Source of the DNA: Hysterangium stoloniferum
Lineage: Eukaryota; Basidiomycota; Agaricomycetes; Hysterangiales; Hysterangiaceae
Direction: 5' to 3'
Length of the DNA: 64,000 nucleotides
Assembly: GCA_015178975.1 (NCBI GenBank)
Contig: WHVD01000187.1
Span: 83,492 to 147,491, forward strand
The notes under the pieces are model-generated. The model was not told the DNA's origin, did no database searches, and saw only the letters and a program-made list of their open reading frames with translations. Shown here piece by piece: positions 11,564 through 22,248 of this stretch (position 1 is its first letter; each line of letters starts with the position of its first letter). A program made the position numbers and the translations under genes.

Positions 11564-13435
11564 TGTCAGGAACTGGAAAACCCGCCGGCCTCCGGGCCCC
11601 CGGACCCCATCCTACATGCTCCCAGCCCTCTATATTGTATAGTAACAACTGGAGTTCCCACCGGAGCCTGCACGTCAACTTGTTTATGCCTGACCCTCTG
11701 TAAGCACCCCACCTGTCTGCACTAACCCTCTGTCTTGTACACCAGTCCTCCTCCAGACTCCGGACTCCACCCTACATACACCCGACACTCTGTGTCTTAT
11801 GTACCAGTCACCGGACTCCGACCGGACTCCTGGAACCCCTCTAACAGAGCATAGAACCCTGCTCCTGTTATGATCTGTCTCTGCGTCTCACACACCAGTC
11901 TCACACACCAGTCATTGGAAAACCCACCGGACTCCGCTGGACCTCCTGCACATCATGTTACGACCGGACAATCCCGCCGGACTCCGGACACTAACCCGTA
12001 CGCCCCCACGCGCTACAAGCACCAATCGTCTGTTTATAGGATTTCCCGCCCGGACTCCGTTACGTCAAGACTCGTTACGTTCGACCTCATTACGACACAT
12101 ATCAGTCACCGGACTTCCCCCGGACTCCATCTCTGTCTATGTCCGTCTTTGTCCCACGCATCAGTCACAGGATCCCGCTGAGAATCCCGTCACCGCTCTA
12201 ATCGAGCCCCGTTCCCGTTTTAGTCAAATGACCTGTCACGATTTAGGACTCCGCTCCCGCTCCATTTCCTGTTATGGGTTATGCTTTGTCATGATTCGGA
12301 CTCCGCTCCATTCTGTCCCGTTCCTAACACCAAACTTGGTGTTTACATTTCCCATTTTATGTTTTGTTAGTTTTGTTTTGCCATTACTGGATTTGGTATG
12401 TTATTCACTCCATGGTCTATATAAACTGGCAGACGTTGTACATACAATCCAGTCAGAAAATTAGCTTAGATTCCCCCCAGTAATCTAATATATTTTCCGC
12501 CCTAAAACCCTACTCTTATCAGACAGCTCACACTAGTTGGAGCCCACAGGCTCCGGCGCATCTATCTCTCTCAACGATCTCGACCCACAACCTACGACCT
12601 ACGACCTACGACCCACGAACCCCACCCGGACTCCCCGGGATTCCCGTCCGCCTGTTCGAAATTGGACAACATGATCTAGCAAGGGCACAGCCTATAAGCT
12701 GAAGCCAAGTCCTACCGGATATCCTGCGGGTTTCCCCGGAGACCCGCCCTGTGTGTGTATCCTAACACATCAAGCCTGTCTATACCCGACACTATCTTGT
12801 GCACCAAGTCACCGGACTCCGACCAGACTTCTGGAACCCCTCTAACTGAGCCCCGCTCCAGTTATGGTCTAATGACCTGTCATGATTCATTCTCCACTCC
12901 TGTTCCATTCCATCCCTAATTCCCAGTTTAGTATTTACTTGTTTTGTTTTATGTTTAATAGTTCTGCCTCTCATTAATACTGGATTTGGTATTATTACAT
13001 TTCACAGTCTATATAAGTCTGCTATATTCATGTACTTAGAATCCAGTTTAAATCTTGAACTAGTTTTCCCCCGAACAAGTTTGACCCGTCTCTGCTCCTC
13101 TTGTCTGTCTGCACGCTCAATTCCCGGAACTCCCATGGGAACTCCGGAATCTATATCTCCTTGCATACATTCTGTCAGTTTGAAATATGGACGCCTGAAT
13201 GAGTGTACGAGGGCGCAGCCTATAAGCTGAAGCCAAGTCCATCTCAGTCGTACCCATTCTCTGGTAACTATTCTGATACCACACTCCCTTGTACTACTAA
13301 TATTCCCAGAAACTCCCCAGACCTATTACCCGGGGAGTCCATGGGACTATTACCCGGAAAGTGTGTGTTCGGAATATAGTTACCAGAGAAACCTCTGCAG
13401 GACTATCCATGGAGCTTTGTTCCAGAAACTTAACA
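11564..13435 (+). mobile_element. Solo LTR (family F, about 1055 bp) with TSD GAAAG, carrying a nested LTR
   Basis: Starts TGTCAGGAACTGG and ends GAAACTTAACA. It is flanked by GAAAG at 11559-11563 and at 13436-13440. Removing the nested copy (11956-12767 plus 5 bp) leaves about 1055 bp. It shares with family B the ACCGGACTCCGACC-type words, a TCTATATAAGTC core promoter (about 13008) and GCAGCCTATAAGCTGAAGCCAAGTCC near the right end, so it is a diverged relative of LTR B. Confidence 0.9.
11956..12767 (+). mobile_element. Family B solo LTR (copy 2), TSD CATCA
   Basis: 812 bp, TGTTACGACCGGACA to GTGTATCCTAACA, flanked by CATCA at 11951-11955 and 12768-12772. This is the least decayed copy and the best reference for the family. 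It has repeated CGGACTCC words in U3, the AACACCAAACTTGGTGTT palindrome (about 12330), TATATAAACTGG (about 12418), and the conserved end with GCACAGCCTATAAGCTG. Confidence 0.95.
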
Positions 13436-13869
13436 GAAAGGCACTGATCCTTGTTTGAGGTTGTGTGGAATACCAGGCAAAATACTTGGCTTCCATATAG
13501 AGATGTGCAGCACTTGCAGCCATTGCAGGCATACCTGGAGGCTGTTGATGTTACAAATGTACAATCATTGAAAAAGGGGTCCGGGTGATCCATCGATCCC
13601 ACACGGAGGGGTCAGCGAGCTGAAGAGAATGATCAGTTGTCAGTGTCTTACCTGTCAAGCACACAGTGTTTACTGTGTATTTATGTTGGATCAGCTGCAC
13701 CTATCGATTCTCCTTCCTCCTTTCGTGGTCCCACCATGTCTACCAAGGATGGCCAGACACAGATTGCTTCAGAGTTCTTCACTGTGACTTTCCTGCGAGT
13801 GTGAGTGCGACTGTGGGTGAATTCACATCACTCCCCTTCCCCATGGCTGCCAACAGGAATTGAAATGAA

Positions 13870-14145
13870 AACTCTGTACTAGAAAAATCACAGAATGGCT
13901 GCAATGCACATCATTAGTGAAACCCCTGGTGAGGATACCCAGCAGTGGGTTGAAATTGGAATATTGATGTGTGCGAATACACGGAACGGCATGACCTGGG
14001 TGTTGGGAATTCACCACAAGATAGTATAAGGATTTAAAGCTGATATATATCTCTGGCTGGTATAAAAATGGAAAAATCAGATAAACACTAAACCTACACC
14101 TTAGAGTCTAGAGTCTAAGCCACTCACATTGTATAAGTGAAAGAG
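13870..14145. other. Short stretch between Ty3 relic and LTR E
   Basis: Weak resemblance to the far C-terminal part of the family A pol (AATGGCTGCAATGCACATC), otherwise featureless. Confidence 0.3.
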
Positions 14146-15500
14146 TGTGATGTATCCAGTTGATTTTCACAAATTTTCCCTTAATTTTCCCGAATTTATT
14201 TCAATTTATTTCCATTTATTTTATTTTATTTATTATTCCAAGAATTAGGCTGTTTCCTTTTAACTTCGAATACTCAAAGCTTCGAATGACATCACATTAT
14301 GTAATCGAAGCCTAGAGCGGTCGAAATATAAATATAATAAAGCCGGGTTATCTAATTTCGAGAGGCCGGGTTTTTTATTATATTATATTACTGCATATAT
14401 GCGCATTTTTTCGGCTCTATCACGTGATATTACGTAATCATCGACTCGACGACGCGTCTTCAAGTTGACGCGTGCCGTTTCCACAGCCGAGCGGCCGGTT
14501 TCATCCAAATTCGGCCCTGGAAGCTATTTTGCTTCCATCCTCGGCCATCTCGGACATATCTTCTGACTCAACCGGTTCGGATCTTCGGTTCGGATCTTCG
14601 AGTCGGGTGATAGCTATGACATCATAGCGGAATTATAGAAACTTTTAGAAGCTTCTAATAATTTCCTAATTAGTTATTTAGATATTATTAAGCAAAAATC
14701 TCTACATGTATAAAAGGAGGCCTAAATCACTGAATAAAACAATCTACTTTACTACTATCAACAGCACCAGCTCAAAGCTTATCTAATCATCCTAAGGCCA
14801 AAAATAGCCTTAGTCTGATATCTAACTGCAAGCACCTACACTTGCAGCATCTTGAACTCTTTCTCTTGAACTTAGCTAATTCATCTAAGTTCCCTCAGCT
14901 TCCCGGAAAACCTTTAGGCTTACTAATCACTTAAGTAAATCTAAATTCTCATTACTGAAATCCCTGCCCGTTTAGGTTATTCAAGAGCCCATTTTAACAG
15001 CACAGTTCATCGATCTTTAAACAAACGCTTGGATATTCAACCCTCGGACAATCTCTCTATTTATAAATTATTTAACAGCTTGTTAAATCTTTATAAATAG
15101 TAAACTAAAAGGCTACAAGAAAGCGAAGGCTTACGACAAGTTTCTGCCAACTTATTGTGCATACATTCAGCTCCCGAAACCTTTATTCTCAAAGAGAACT
15201 TAACTTTTGTAGAGCACGTCACTACAAGTTCATCTGAATTTGTCAAGAGACCAAACAAATATTGACTTTAGTTGTTTAAGCTTAATAGCGCAGCTAATTA
15301 ATCTATCAGTATTTAAATTACTGGACCTTTATTTGTTTATTTCTTGAATCCCTTGCCGTGTCAACATTTGTTAATTATTTGAGAGAGTAAATAGCCGGAT
15401 ACCTTACAAAGAGGTACAAGGCTACAGCAAACTAGAACCTTGCAGGTGTCGTTCTGACTTGATAGTCTGATCTATCAGCCAGGTACTCCCAACTTAATCA
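14146..15500 (+). mobile_element. Family E LTR (copy 1), right end uncertain
   Basis: Starts TGTGATGTATCC after AAGAG (14141-14145). AAGAG follows CA twice downstream: after 15500 (AACTTAATCA|AAGAG) and after about 15408 (CCTTACA|AAGAG). The LTR therefore ends at one of these if it is a solo copy. It contains TATAAAGCCGGGTTATC, TATAAAAGGAGGCC and a CTAACTGCAAGCACC block shared with 5.24-5.68 kb and 45.87-48.15 kb. Confidence 0.65.
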
Positions 15501-15501
15501 A

Positions 15502-15759
15502 AGAGGAAGCTATAAAGGGAAGAAAAAGAGACAGCTATCTAAGAGAAAGGATAGTACCTTTCCAAAGCAAGAGATTCCCAAAACTCTTACAAAAGTGTGG
15601 AATAACTGGAAAGAGACAATCCTCAATAACACTGGGTGAATACAGAAACTGTCAGAGTGTCACCAAAAAACATAGTGTGATTTGGCTCAGGAATTGCAGA
15701 GGTTGACTATCAAGGATCAAACAATTTTCAAACTCCGACATTGAATCTCACTCTGTGGG
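15502..15759. other. Open stretch left of Ty3 family A
   Basis: An open frame without ATG (15502-15705) encodes a Lys/Arg-rich peptide of about 67 residues with no recognised similarity. It could be host sequence or the internal start of the family E element. Confidence 0.25.
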
Positions 15760-16026
15760 TGTAATGGGAGCAGACCTGGTGGTGGACTTGGCACAGAGCA
15801 GTCTACCACCATTGTCTCAGGAGGGTAGATAATTTTCTGATCATTACACTGTTTCATTTCTATTATCTGTAATTAGGGGGTTTAGTCTACGAATGCAAGC
15901 ATAAATAGGCAAACCCCCACTAGTTACGGTAGTCTTTTTCGAATTGGAGCCTCTTCCTACTCTGTGTGTTCCTCTTTGTAAGAGCTCAACTGAAGGATTA
16001 CCCTATCTCCAAAGCCGAGCCTTACA
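15760..16026 (+). repeat. Family A 5' LTR
   Basis: 267 bp, TGTAATGGGAGCAGACC to CCGAGCCTTACA. The CATAAATAGGC motif (about 15900) is the probable TATA region. Confidence 0.85.
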
Positions 16027-16156
16027 CTTTTTGAGCATTTTCTCTTGAATTTCGTATTCTTTTATATTTTCTACTAGTGGACTGATCACCCACTAGGTTT
16101 TAACAATAACATATGTGCACACAACCAAATCAAATACATCCCATTCCTGCCATAAT

Positions 16157-16943
16157 GTCCGAGATTAATCAACCTGTCACTCACTGAGGCACAATCTGAA
16201 GTGCAATCCCCATGCGGAGCAAGAGAAGTGTTCAAAAAATGGTGGTAGTTGATGAGTTGAACGATCTGGCCATTGCATAAGTGAGTAGTACTTCTTTGCC
16301 TCTGAATGCCATGGGCCCCAAGCCAATCCTCCCTTCACACCAGGGGGGAGAGGACCATGATACCGAGATGGAAGAGGTATCGACAATAACCTCTGATTCC
16401 TCGATGGCCATGTCTGGTGGAAATGACCATGTTCCCAGTAGTGAAGCCTAAAATGAATCATTGAAAGTGGGAGAGAGACAGCTCCTTTTCCCCTTATGAA
16501 TGAATACCTCCGTACTCAGGTTACTCTCCATAATTGGATGTACCAGTATAACCCATTGTATCATGAAGAGCTAGCTGCCCCTCAAAAGACCTTCTGGAGG
16601 AAGCATCTCAAGGAGAAACCTCTCATCTGCCCAGAGTCGCTTTTCTTTCCAGAGTGGTTCGAAATGGAGAGCAGTGGTGATGACAATGAAAGAAAGGAGG
16701 GAACGGCCAAGAGTATGGCACTTGAGTACAGCCAGGCCACTAAGCTTAGATGGTCCAATTGTTCAAAGACTGATGAAGATCAGCTTGGGCCACTACCAGA
16801 AACATGGACCTTATGCTGGAAGAACAATTAGAGGGTCAGAGAGTTCAGTAACCTTTCCCCATGTCTTCCTAAATCTAAGCACCATTGTCATTGAGGTGGA
16901 GGAAAATGCACCTATGACAACCGAAACCACATCTTCTATGTTA
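16157..16943 (+). pseudogene. Family A gag, N-terminal part
   Basis: Begins at an ATG (MSEINQPVTH) 130 bp after the LTR. Several stops follow, then a clean frame from 16496 (MNEYLRTQVTLHNWMY, CPESLFFPEWFEMESSGDD) to the Tc1-B insertion. The Trp/Tyr-rich motif before an acidic stretch fits the N-terminal region of agaricomycete Ty3 Gag as I remember it; this is not diagnostic alone. Confidence 0.5.
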
Positions 16944-16987
16944 CAGTGACTCAAAAAACCCTTCCAATGTTTGGTACTTCAGATGTA

Positions 16988-18572
16988 CAGTAGGCAACAA
17001 AACCCTTACAATGTTTTGTACTTTTTGAAAGACATGGCTATTCCTCCAGAAATAAATTCTGTAAAATGCCGAAAATATTATGTAATATACTTCAACATCA
17101 TACCCTCCAGAAATGCACAGCCACAAGGCACCACATCATTATTTGGTAAGTCCACATCACACACAAACCAATAGCTCATTGTAAGGGTTTTGTTGCACAC
17201 ATTTTTAAAGTTCAAAATGGGTCCTAGTCACATGACTTTGTTTATAAAGTTCAACAAAGTCATGTGACCACTCTTCCTCAATGTATATAAGATGAAAGCA
17301 ACCAGTTGGAATCCCACAATCACCCTATTCACAATGAAAAAGCTCTCCTCCAGCCAAATCCAACATGTTCTTACTCTACTTGACTCTGGCATTTCTGGAG
17401 CTCAAATATGTTACCAAACTCATCTCAGCAGTGCCACCATCAGTCGTATTTGCTCTGACCTCCCCAAATGCTCTGGTGGCCATCCTACAAAGCTTACCAC
17501 AGCCAATATTGCCTATGCTAGAAGAATAATTTGTATGGGGAAGGTTGATAATGCCACACAGGCAACCAAGAAACTTATAGACATCATCAACACTCCTATT
17601 ACTTCACAAACAGTGTGTCACCACCTCAAAACCATAGGCATGAGGGCTGTGGTAAAGAGAAAAAGGCCACTTCTCAAACCTCATCATCGGAAATCTTGAT
17701 TGGAGTTTGCAGAAAGGCATTTGGAATGGACCCTGTAGGACTGGAAGAGGGTCATATGGTCTGATGAGACTAAGATTAATAGGCTGGGATCAGATGGAAG
17801 GAAATATGTGGGGAAAAATGTGGGTGAGGGGTTAAATGATAGGTTAGTAGAGGGAACAGTCAAGTTTGGAGGAGAAAACCTGATGATGTGGGAATGCATG
17901 GGCTGGGATGGGTTTTGCAACCAAAATTGATGGGAGGATGGATGCTGAGCTTTATGTGGAGATCCTGGATGATGAACTCCAGCAAACCCTCCAATATTAC
18001 AACAAAACAGTGGCTGACATTGTGTTTCAACAAGACAATGACCCCAAACACACCAGCAAAAAGGCCCAGAAATGGTTCACTGACCATGATGTTACAGTCC
18101 TCAAGTGGCCTGCACAATCTCCTGACATGAATCCTATTGAACATCTGTGGAATCATGTCAAAAAGAAGCTGGGGGAGTATGAACAGCCTGCAAATAGTGT
18201 TCATGAACTGTGGGAGAGGGTGCAGAAGGTGTGGGAAGAGATTCCAAAGGAGGAGTGTCAGAAGCATATTGAGAGTATGCCTAGAAGACTTGCAGCAGTG
18301 ATTAGAGCAAAGGGGGGCCATACTAAATACTAATTTCTTGTAATAATAGTCTCAAAATAGTGTGCAACAAAACCCTTACAATGAGCTATTGGTTTGTGTG
18401 TGATGTGGACTTACCAAATAAGGACATAGTGCCTTGTGGCTGTGCATTTCTGGAAGGTATGATGTTGAAGTATATTACATAATATTTTCAGCAATTTACA
18501 GAATTTATTTCTGGAGGAATAGCCATGTCTTTTGAAAAGTGCAAAACATTGTAAGGGTTTTGTTGCCTACTG
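16988..18572 (+). mobile_element. Tc1-type transposon family A (copy 1), 1585 bp
   Basis: Ends CAGTAGGCAACAAAACCCTT and inverse, with TA on both sides (16986-16987, 18573-18574). The TIRs are about 210 bp. It is inserted in the left TIR of the Tc1-B element. Sequence is nearly identical to the copy at 41991, so the family moved recently. Confidence 0.93.
17292..18333 (+). pseudogene. DD34E transposase, Tc1-A copy 1
   Basis: Begins with a helix-turn-helix region (SSSQIQHVLTLLDSG, GGHPTKLT) and runs to HHRKS, where TGA replaces CAA of the sister copy (17697-17699). The second half has the first catalytic Asp in IWSDETKINRL, the second in FQQDNDPKHTS and the Glu in MNPIEHLWN, with 34 residues between the last two. 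It ends at GGHTKY. A 5-bp deletion near 17907 (GGATGGG, versus GGATGGGGTTGGG in copy 2) shifts the frame. The protein would cut and paste the element by binding its TIRs in the nucleus. Inactive copy. Confidence 0.9.
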
Positions 18573-19196
18573 TATATCCTTGATAACTCAGAGGATAAAA
18601 ATGCAGGAATATCAAAGGTATTTGTGAGCATGCTCTATCATATATAGATTGTGGAAATACTACAAATATATATATACAGGAGACTCATTGGAAGGGTTTT
18701 TTGGCTGGCAGCCTTGATGACTATAAATGCTTATAGTCATGTGACCTTGTTGATTGTTCACCTCCAACTGGGTCCTATCAACAAAATCACATGATGTCAC
18801 ATGATGTCACATGACCACATTGTGCTGGAGTATAAATACATGGCCTTTAGCAACTAGCAATGTCCCAATTCCCAAAATGTGCACTTTGTCTCTTGCCAGC
18901 CAGAATCATATCCTCTCACTGCTTGATGCTGGCTATACAGCTAGCCACATTGCAGCTCCTACTGGTTATGGAATTGGCACAGTCTTTAGACTTTACTCCA
19001 AGCATTGTTATCATCTCTCTAAGTCTATTGGTGGTCACCCCTCCAAGCTTTCCCCTACCAATATTCACTATGCAAAGCATCTCATCAGCTCTGGGAAGGC
19101 TGACACTGCCTTTGATGTGGCCAAAGCTCTTAAGAATGTCACCAACCAGTCCATCTGTACCCAAACTGTGTGCAATAGTCTCAATATGGTTGGGGG

Positions 19197-19400
19197 TGCC
19201 TCAATAACCCTTCCAATGTTTGGTACTTCAGATTTACATCCCTGATAACTCAGAGAATAAAAATGCGAAAAATATCAAAGATATTTGTGAATATGCTCTA
19301 TCATATCTATATTATGGAAATACAGTGCAATTATATAAGCTCCAAATATGGAAATACTACAAATATTTATATATAGGAGACTCATTGGAAGGGACTTTTT
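19197..19400. repeat. Internal TIR copy inside Tc1-B transposase
   Basis: Repeats the outer TIR: AACCCTTCCAATGTTTGG, TACTTCAGATTTACATCCC, GATAACTCAGAG, and at its right edge GACTCATTGGAAGGGACT. The same segment occupies the same position in copy 2 (46793-46995). Confidence 0.88.
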
Positions 19401-19782
19401 GTGAGGTTTGGAGATGGATTTGTGTTATTATGGGGCTACATGCTGTGGGAAGGACCTGAGTATTCTTTCAAGATAGATGAGAGGATGGATGGGTACCTTT
19501 ATCTCAAGATTATGGAGGAGAATCTTCAAGCCAGCCTCAGCTATTATGGAAAATATGTGGGTAATGTCATCTTTTAGCAAGATCATGACCCTGAACACAC
19601 CTGCAAGAAGGCCCAGACTTTGTTTCAAGATAATGATTTTAATGACCTCCCATGGCCAGCACAGTTTCCAGACCTCAACCCCATTTAATACTTGTGGGAT
19701 CATAAAAAGAAGAGGCTAAGGGAGACTGGAGTTGTGGGAGAGGGTGGAGGAGGAGTGGAACAAGATTGATGTAGAGGTGTGT

Positions 19783-20673
19783 TGTTAGGATACACACACA
19801 GGCCAGGTCTCCGGAGAAACCCACGGGATATCCGGTAGGACTTGGCTTCAGCTTATAGGCTGCGCCCTCGCTAGATCGTATTGTCCAATTTCAAACAGGC
19901 AGACGGGAATCCCAGGGAGTCCGGGCAGGTTCGTGAGTTGTAAGTTGTAGGTCGGAGGTCGTGGGTTGTGAGTCGAGATAGTTGAGAGAGATAGATGCGC
20001 CGGAGCCCATGGGCTCCAACTAGTGTGAGCGGTCTGATGAGAGTAGGGTTTTAGAGCGGAAAATATATTAGATTACTGGGGGGAATCTAAGCTAATTTTC
20101 TGACTGGATTGTATATACAACATCTGCCAGTTTATATAGACCGTGGAATGCATGACATACCGAATCCAGTAATAATGAGACGAAACGAGCAAAACATAAA
20201 ATGGGAATAGTAAACACCAAATTTGGTGTTAGGAATGGGACAGAATGGAGCGGAGTCCGAATCGTGACAAAGCATAACCCATAACGGGAAACGGAGCGGG
20301 AGCGGAGTCCTAAATCGTGACAGGTCATTTGACTAAAACGGGAACGGGGCTCAAGTAGAGCAGTGACGGGATTCTGAGTGGGGACCGGTGACTGATGCGT
20401 GGGACGAAGATGGAGAACGGGGCTCGAGTAGAGCGGTGACGGGATTCTGAGCGGGGACCGGTGACTGATGCGTGGGACGAAGACGGACATAGACAGAGAC
20501 GGAGTCCGGGGGAAGTCCAGTTACTGATTTGTGTTGTAATGTGGTCAAACGTAACGAGTCTTGACGTAACGGAGTCCGGGCGGGAAATTCTATAAACAGA
20601 CGATTGGTGCTTGTAGCGCGTGGGGGCGTACGGGTTAGTGCCCGGAGTCCAGCAGGATTGTCTGGTCGTAACA
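19783..20673 (-). mobile_element. Family B solo LTR (copy 3), TSD TGTGT
   Basis: 891 bp in reverse orientation, flanked by TGTGT (19778-19782, 20674-20678). It is longer than its sisters because a 73-bp segment (20342-20414) is duplicated in tandem (20415-20487). It splits the last part of the Tc1-B transposase. Confidence 0.94.
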
Positions 20674-20995
20674 TGTGTCAGAATTTGATGGAGAGTATGC
20701 CTAGAAGGGTTGCAGGTATGTTGAAGGCAAAGGACAGCCATACTAAGTACTGAATATTAGTAGTTTTGTGGGTCAGAGTTGTCAGCCAAAAAACCCTTCC
20801 AATGAGTCTCCTGTATATATATATTTGTAGTATTTCCATATTTGGAGCTTTTGCAATGGTATTGTATTTCAACAATCTAGATATGATAGAGCATATTCAC
20901 AAATATTCTTGAAATTTCTGAAATTTTCTCCTCTGAGTTATCAAGGATATACATCTGAAGTACCAAACATTGGAAGGGTTTTTTGAGTCACTGTA

Positions 20996-22215
20996 GAACC
21001 TGCAATTGCAGATGGATCTAAAAAGTAGTTGCCGATGCCGTCCAACAAAGGGAAGGGAAGAATGGAAGGTGAATGTCCCTTAAAGAACCTGCACAAAGGG
21101 AGTGAAATGCAAAATAGTCAGCCGCAAAAAGAGCAGAAACCCAAGACAGTTACTAGCCGTTATGTACAGAAGTCCTCACAAGTGCCAGAGGGGGTACTTT
21201 GCAGTAGGAGGGCAACAGAAATTCGGACCACCATCCGATTCAAGTAGCCCATCTAGTAGTGATGGATCAGATGATTCAGCCAGTAGTACTTCCACTGATT
21301 TGGAAATCAGTAGAAGGAGCACAGAGTCACTGGATTCAGGATCGGTCAGAAGAGTTACTGGGAGCCATTCTGAGACAGGGAAGAAGAAGTGTGGAAAGAA
21401 AAACTCACCGAGCTCTACACAAATAAGACACGAAAAGCACAAACAGTCAAAGGATGATGCTAAATGGACTAAAAAACTGTTAGCTGGAGTCAAAACGAAG
21501 CAGGCTGTGATATATAATGGCATAGCTGAAATTGACATTATTGAAGCCTTCATCTACACATTTGATCTCTGGGCAGAGATCAATGGGTTAGATCACAAGT
21601 GGGCGGTGAAATTGATTATATACTTCCTTGATGGAAAAGCAAACTCCTATATGAAGCATGTAGCTTTGAGCAAATGGAAATGGACCTTGAAGGCCATGTA
21701 TGATGGCCTATTTGATTATTGCTTTCCTGCTGATTATAAGGTGCATCTTCAAAAGCAACTTACATCCACCAGGCAGGGTAGAAAGTGTTTTTGTGATCTT
21801 GCATGAGATGTGGAAAATAATGCAAGGAGGTTTCCTGACATCCATGAGTGACAACTAAAGCAAATTGTGTGGGATGGGGCATATGACTATATTAAAAGAA
21901 ATGGTTAGATAATGGACTCAATCCTGACAATACATCATGGAAGAAACTTATCAAAACTGCTACCCAGTTTGAGGCAGCACAAGAATTTTGGATGGCAGAA
22001 AAAGGGAGAAGGGAAAATGCATTGTCCAGAGTGAGTCAGATCGGGCAGAAGGCTGATAGCCAAGGGGCAAGAAATTACCAGTCCAAGCCATCTGGATTGG
22101 GAAGTACCACTCTTGAACCACATCCTAAGTGAAGTCAGAGTGAGATGAATCAACTTCGAGCAGAGGGGTGATGTTTCTCCTGCAAGAATGAGGGTCACGA
22201 ATCTGCAACTGCCCC
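20996..22215 (+). pseudogene. Family A gag, central and C-terminal part
   Basis: Continues after Tc1-B. The clean frame 21102-21806 has a Ser-rich linker (PPSDSSSPSSSDGSDDS) and then the Ty3 Gag (retrotransposon gag) core: VIYNGIAEIDIIEAFIYTF, DLWAEINGLDHKWAVKL, WTLKAMYDGLFDYCFPADY. Stops follow, then a decayed zinc knuckle at about 22168-22200 (CFSCKNEGHES). Gag forms the particle and binds RNA. Non-functional. Confidence 0.75.
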
Positions 22216-22248
22216 TGTGGGAAGTTTGTGTTGGGATCAAAAAAGGGG

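Larger units (their letters stand above)
11140..13860 (+). pseudogene. Ty3/gypsy pol C-terminal relic (family A type), split
   Basis: Integrase C-terminal region with NDLVYLSTKNLWLP, LLPKYIGQFRI, and SSFHVSFLHIHIPNDDRLFPGRQLKQIPGFG up to 11563. After the LTR block (11564-13435 plus TSD) it continues colinearly with the family A pol tail at 36.7-37.1 kb (TTGAGGTTGTGTGG..., then the TATTTATGTTGG region near 13.68 kb). Stops are present. The integrase C-terminus binds DNA, and the tail of such elements carries a chromo-like fold that guides integration. No matching LTR was found at its right end. Confidence 0.75.
18860..20752 (+). pseudogene. Tc1-B transposase, copy 1, core deleted
   Basis: The N-terminal helix-turn-helix part (SQNHILSLLDAGYTASHIAA, GGHPSKLSPTNIHYA) runs to NSLNMVGG near 19193. 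An internal TIR copy (about 19197-19400) then replaces the expected stretch with the first catalytic Asp. Coding similarity resumes at WGYMLWEGPEYSFKIDERMDG, QDHDPEHTCKKAQ and DLNPI*YLWD (catalytic Glu codon now TAA). The last 24 codons lie beyond the LTR insertion (20679-20752, ending SHTKY). It cannot be catalytic. Confidence 0.85.
16944..20993 (+). mobile_element. Tc1-type transposon family B (copy 1), TA flanks, with two nested elements
   Basis: Ends CAGTGACTCAAAAAACCCTT and its inverse, flanked by TA (16942-16943, 20994-20995). After removing Tc1-A (16988-18572) and LTR B copy 3 (19783-20673), about 1567 bp remain, close to the 1585 bp of copy 2 at 46108. The TIRs are about 205 bp long, and each is itself bounded by inverted copies of the AACCCTTCCAATG motif. 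Confidence 0.92.

Noticed and set aside
15760-16026. Interpretation as an independent solo LTR
   Set aside because: Gag follows directly and a matching LTR with a purine tract lies at 37610 after pol in the right order.
16177-16461. Reverse 94-codon frame
   Set aside because: Shadow of the family A gag start on the forward strand.
17860-18321. Reverse 153-codon frame opposite Tc1-A transposase
   Set aside because: Shadow of the transposase; the same appears opposite copy 2.
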